Of a stretch of 13,325 nucleotides of DNA, positions 12,090 to 13,325 are shown piece after piece. The stretch covers positions 1-13,325 of the forward strand of contig DASPLH010000249.1 of assembly GCA_035627675.1 (NCBI GenBank). The letters run 5' to 3'. The notes under the pieces were generated by a model. That model was not told the origin of the DNA. It did not search any database and saw nothing but the letters and a program-made list of their open reading frames with translations. Origin of the DNA: DASPLH01 sp035627675. Its GTDB lineage: Bacteria; Acidobacteriota; Terriglobia; Terriglobales; Acidobacteriaceae. A program made the position numbers and the translations under genes. Position 1 is the stretch's first letter; each line of letters begins with the position of its first letter.

Positions 12090-12782
12090 TCAGACCTTCA
12101 TCTCCTTGAGGTCGGGGCTGACGATCAGCGTCGCCTCCGTGGCGGCCTGCACTTCCTCGACCGAGACTCCGGGCGCGATCTCCTCCAGCACGAGTCCCTG
12201 GCCGTGGACGACCTTGATGCAGGCCATCTCGGTCACGATCGTATCGACAACTCTCAATCCAGTGATCGGCAGCGTGCAGCGCCTCAGTATCTTCGGCTGG
12301 CCGTCGCGCGTCGTGTGCTCCATGGCGACGACGACGCGCCGTGCGGCGGCCACAAGGTCCATGGCTCCGCCCATGCCCTTGACCATCTTGCCGGGGATCA
12401 TCCAGTTCGCGAGATTGCCTTCCTCGTCAACTTCCATCGCGCCCAGCACGCTGAGGTCGATGTGCCCGCCGCGGATCATGGCGAACGACTCCGCGCTCGA
12501 GAAGAACGCCGTGCCGGGAATGGACGTAACCGTCTCCTTGCCGGCGTTGATCAGATCGGGATCTTCCGTCCCCTCGACGGGGTACGGTCCGACGCCGAGC
12601 ATTCCGTTTTCGCTTTGCAGGATGACTTCCATGCCCTCCGGCACGTGGTTGGCGACGAGCGTCGGCATTCCGATGCCGAGGTTTACATAGAAGCCGTCCC
12701 GCAGTTCCTGCGCGACGCGCTTCACGATGAACTCGCGCTTGGCGGCGTCGGCCGACTTGCCGACCTTCGAGATCGATGCCAT
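12090..12782 (-). CDS. scoB: 3-oxoacid CoA-transferase subunit B
   Basis: This is the beta subunit of a family I CoA-transferase, which moves CoA from succinyl-CoA (or another acyl-CoA) to acetoacetate or a related acid. The 230 residues are normal for separate B subunits. The Gly-rich segment VNLGIGMPT (33-41) and the active-site glutamate in SENGMLG (E58, which forms the glutamyl-CoA thioester in the family) are present, along with GGHIDLSVLGAMEVD and GKMVKGMGGAMDLV. ATG 12782 is the natural start, with GGCGGGAG about 8 bp upstream. It follows subunit A with a 2-bp gap, so the two are coupled, as expected for an obligate heteromer. The exact acid substrate (acetoacetate versus 3-oxoadipate) cannot be settled by eye; the sequence resembles the ScoA/ScoB type more than PcaI/PcaJ. 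Confidence 0.94.
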   Translation of the reverse strand: MASISKVGKSADAAKREFIVKRVAQELRDGFYVNLGIGMPTLVANHVPEGMEVILQSENGMLGVGPYPVEGTEDPDLINAGKETVTSIPGTAFFSSAESFAMIRGGHIDLSVLGAMEVDEEGNLANWMIPGKMVKGMGGAMDLVAAARRVVVAMEHTTRDGQPKILRRCTLPITGLRVVDTIVTEMACIKVVHGQGLVLEEIAPGVSVEEVQAATEATLIVSPDLKEMKV

Positions 12783-12784
12783 AT

Positions 12785-13325
12785 CTACGCTCCCGCCTTT
12801 CGCACTGTGCGGCGCTCGATGCGCTTCTCTTCCCCGGCCGCCTGGAAGATGCGTTGCACGTAAACTCCCGGCGTGTGCACTTGATCGGGGTCAATCTCCC
12901 CGGGCTCGACCAGGTGCTCCACTTCCGCGATCGTGACCTTTGCTGCGGCAGCCATCATCGGATTGAAGTTCCGCGCCGTCTTGCGGTACACGAGGTTGCC
13001 CCATGTATCGCCCTTCCAGGCTTTCACCAGCGCGAAGTCGGCCTTGAGCCAGCGCTCCATGACGTACGGGCGCCCGTCGAACTCGCGCGTCTCCTTGCCA
13101 TCGGCGACGATGGTGCCCACGCCCGTGGGCGTGAAGAACGCGGGGATGCCCGCTCCCCCGGCGCGAATCCGCTCGGCGAACGTGCCCTGCGGAACCAGTT
13201 CGAGATCGAGTTTGCCGGCCAGCACCATTTCTTCGAACAGCCGGTTCTCGCCGACGTAGCTGCCCTTGTGGCTGCGAATCTGTCCTTGACGCAGCAGCAG
13301 TCCGAGGCCGAAATCGTCAACGCCC
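12785..13325 (-). CDS. scoA: 3-oxoacid CoA-transferase subunit A, partial at the window edge
   Basis: The frame is open through the right edge of the window, so the gene start lies beyond it; 179 residues plus the stop are visible. The first visible residues, GVDDFGLGLLL, followed by SYVGENRLFEE, LVPQGTFAERIRAGGAG and IPAFFTPTGVGT, are strongly characteristic of the alpha subunit. The methionine at 13228 is internal, not the start. The C-terminal part (YRKTARNFNPMMAAAAKVTIAEVEHLVEPGEIDPDQVHTPG) also fits. The missing part should be the N-terminal 50-60 residues with the CoA-binding glycine-rich segment. It lies upstream of subunit B in the same operon. Confidence 0.95.
   Translation of the reverse strand, partial: GVDDFGLGLLLRQGQIRSHKGSYVGENRLFEEMVLAGKLDLELVPQGTFAERIRAGGAGIPAFFTPTGVGTIVADGKETREFDGRPYVMERWLKADFALVKAWKGDTWGNLVYRKTARNFNPMMAAAAKVTIAEVEHLVEPGEIDPDQVHTPGVYVQRIFQAAGEEKRIERRTVRKAGA

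Overview
The window looks like a chromosomal segment of a GC-rich bacterium, most probably an acidobacterium of the Terriglobia/Koribacter type. This is an inference. It rests on the gene families present (a DUF2934 protein, a CcmF/CcmH pair with a cysteine-rich CcmH, a DnaE2 polymerase) and on tandem-like filler sequence (AGTCAGCAATCA, CCACAAAGGACACA, GAACCGAGAACTGACC, AGCTGGTAGCTGG) that I associate with that group. I see no phage, transposase, CRISPR array, tRNA or rRNA. Genes are tightly packed and mostly ordinary.

Layout. 1-2757 (+): the 3' part of dnaE2, an error-prone polymerase, carrying two in-frame stretches of repeat-like sequence. 2761-4362 (-): a secreted putative zinc metallopeptidase, ending 3 bp from dnaE2 in a tail-to-tail arrangement. 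4363-4666: a divergent intergenic region with two inverted repeats. 4667-5327 (+): a two-gene unit encoding a basic DUF2934 protein and a stand-alone receiver protein, closed by a strong hairpin terminator. 5432-9556 (+): a four-gene operon for the haem-attachment half of cytochrome c maturation System I (ccmF, a ccmH variant, a small CcmI-like membrane protein, and a large membrane protein with a carboxypeptidase-regulatory-like domain), with overlapping or nearly touching ends and a terminator. 9671-10099 (+): a small unrecognised protein with a perfect Shine-Dalgarno. 10263-11782 (+): htpX followed by an alpha/beta-hydrolase that probably starts at TTG. 11836-12036 (+): a 66-residue membrane protein. 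12090 to the right edge (-): the two subunits of a 3-oxoacid CoA-transferase, ending at a terminator that faces the + strand genes.

How the genes work together. CcmF, CcmH and the CcmI-like protein would form the apocytochrome c/haem ligation complex. The fourth gene shares a short helical module with the CcmI-like protein and so may belong to the same complex. The other System I genes (ccmABCDE, ccmG) are not adjacent. HtpX is a membrane quality-control protease. The CoA-transferase activates acetoacetate or similar acids with succinyl-CoA. DnaE2 normally acts with ImuA and ImuB in SOS mutagenesis, but those genes, if present, lie outside the window.

The most interesting points are the repeat-derived insertions inside dnaE2, the five-cysteine CcmH variant, the helical module shared by two neighbouring ccm-operon proteins, the unclassified secreted HELTH metallopeptidase, and two genes (ccmF, htpX) that lack a Shine-Dalgarno and may be translated from very short or leaderless mRNAs. 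I found no clear evidence of a wholly new multi-gene system.
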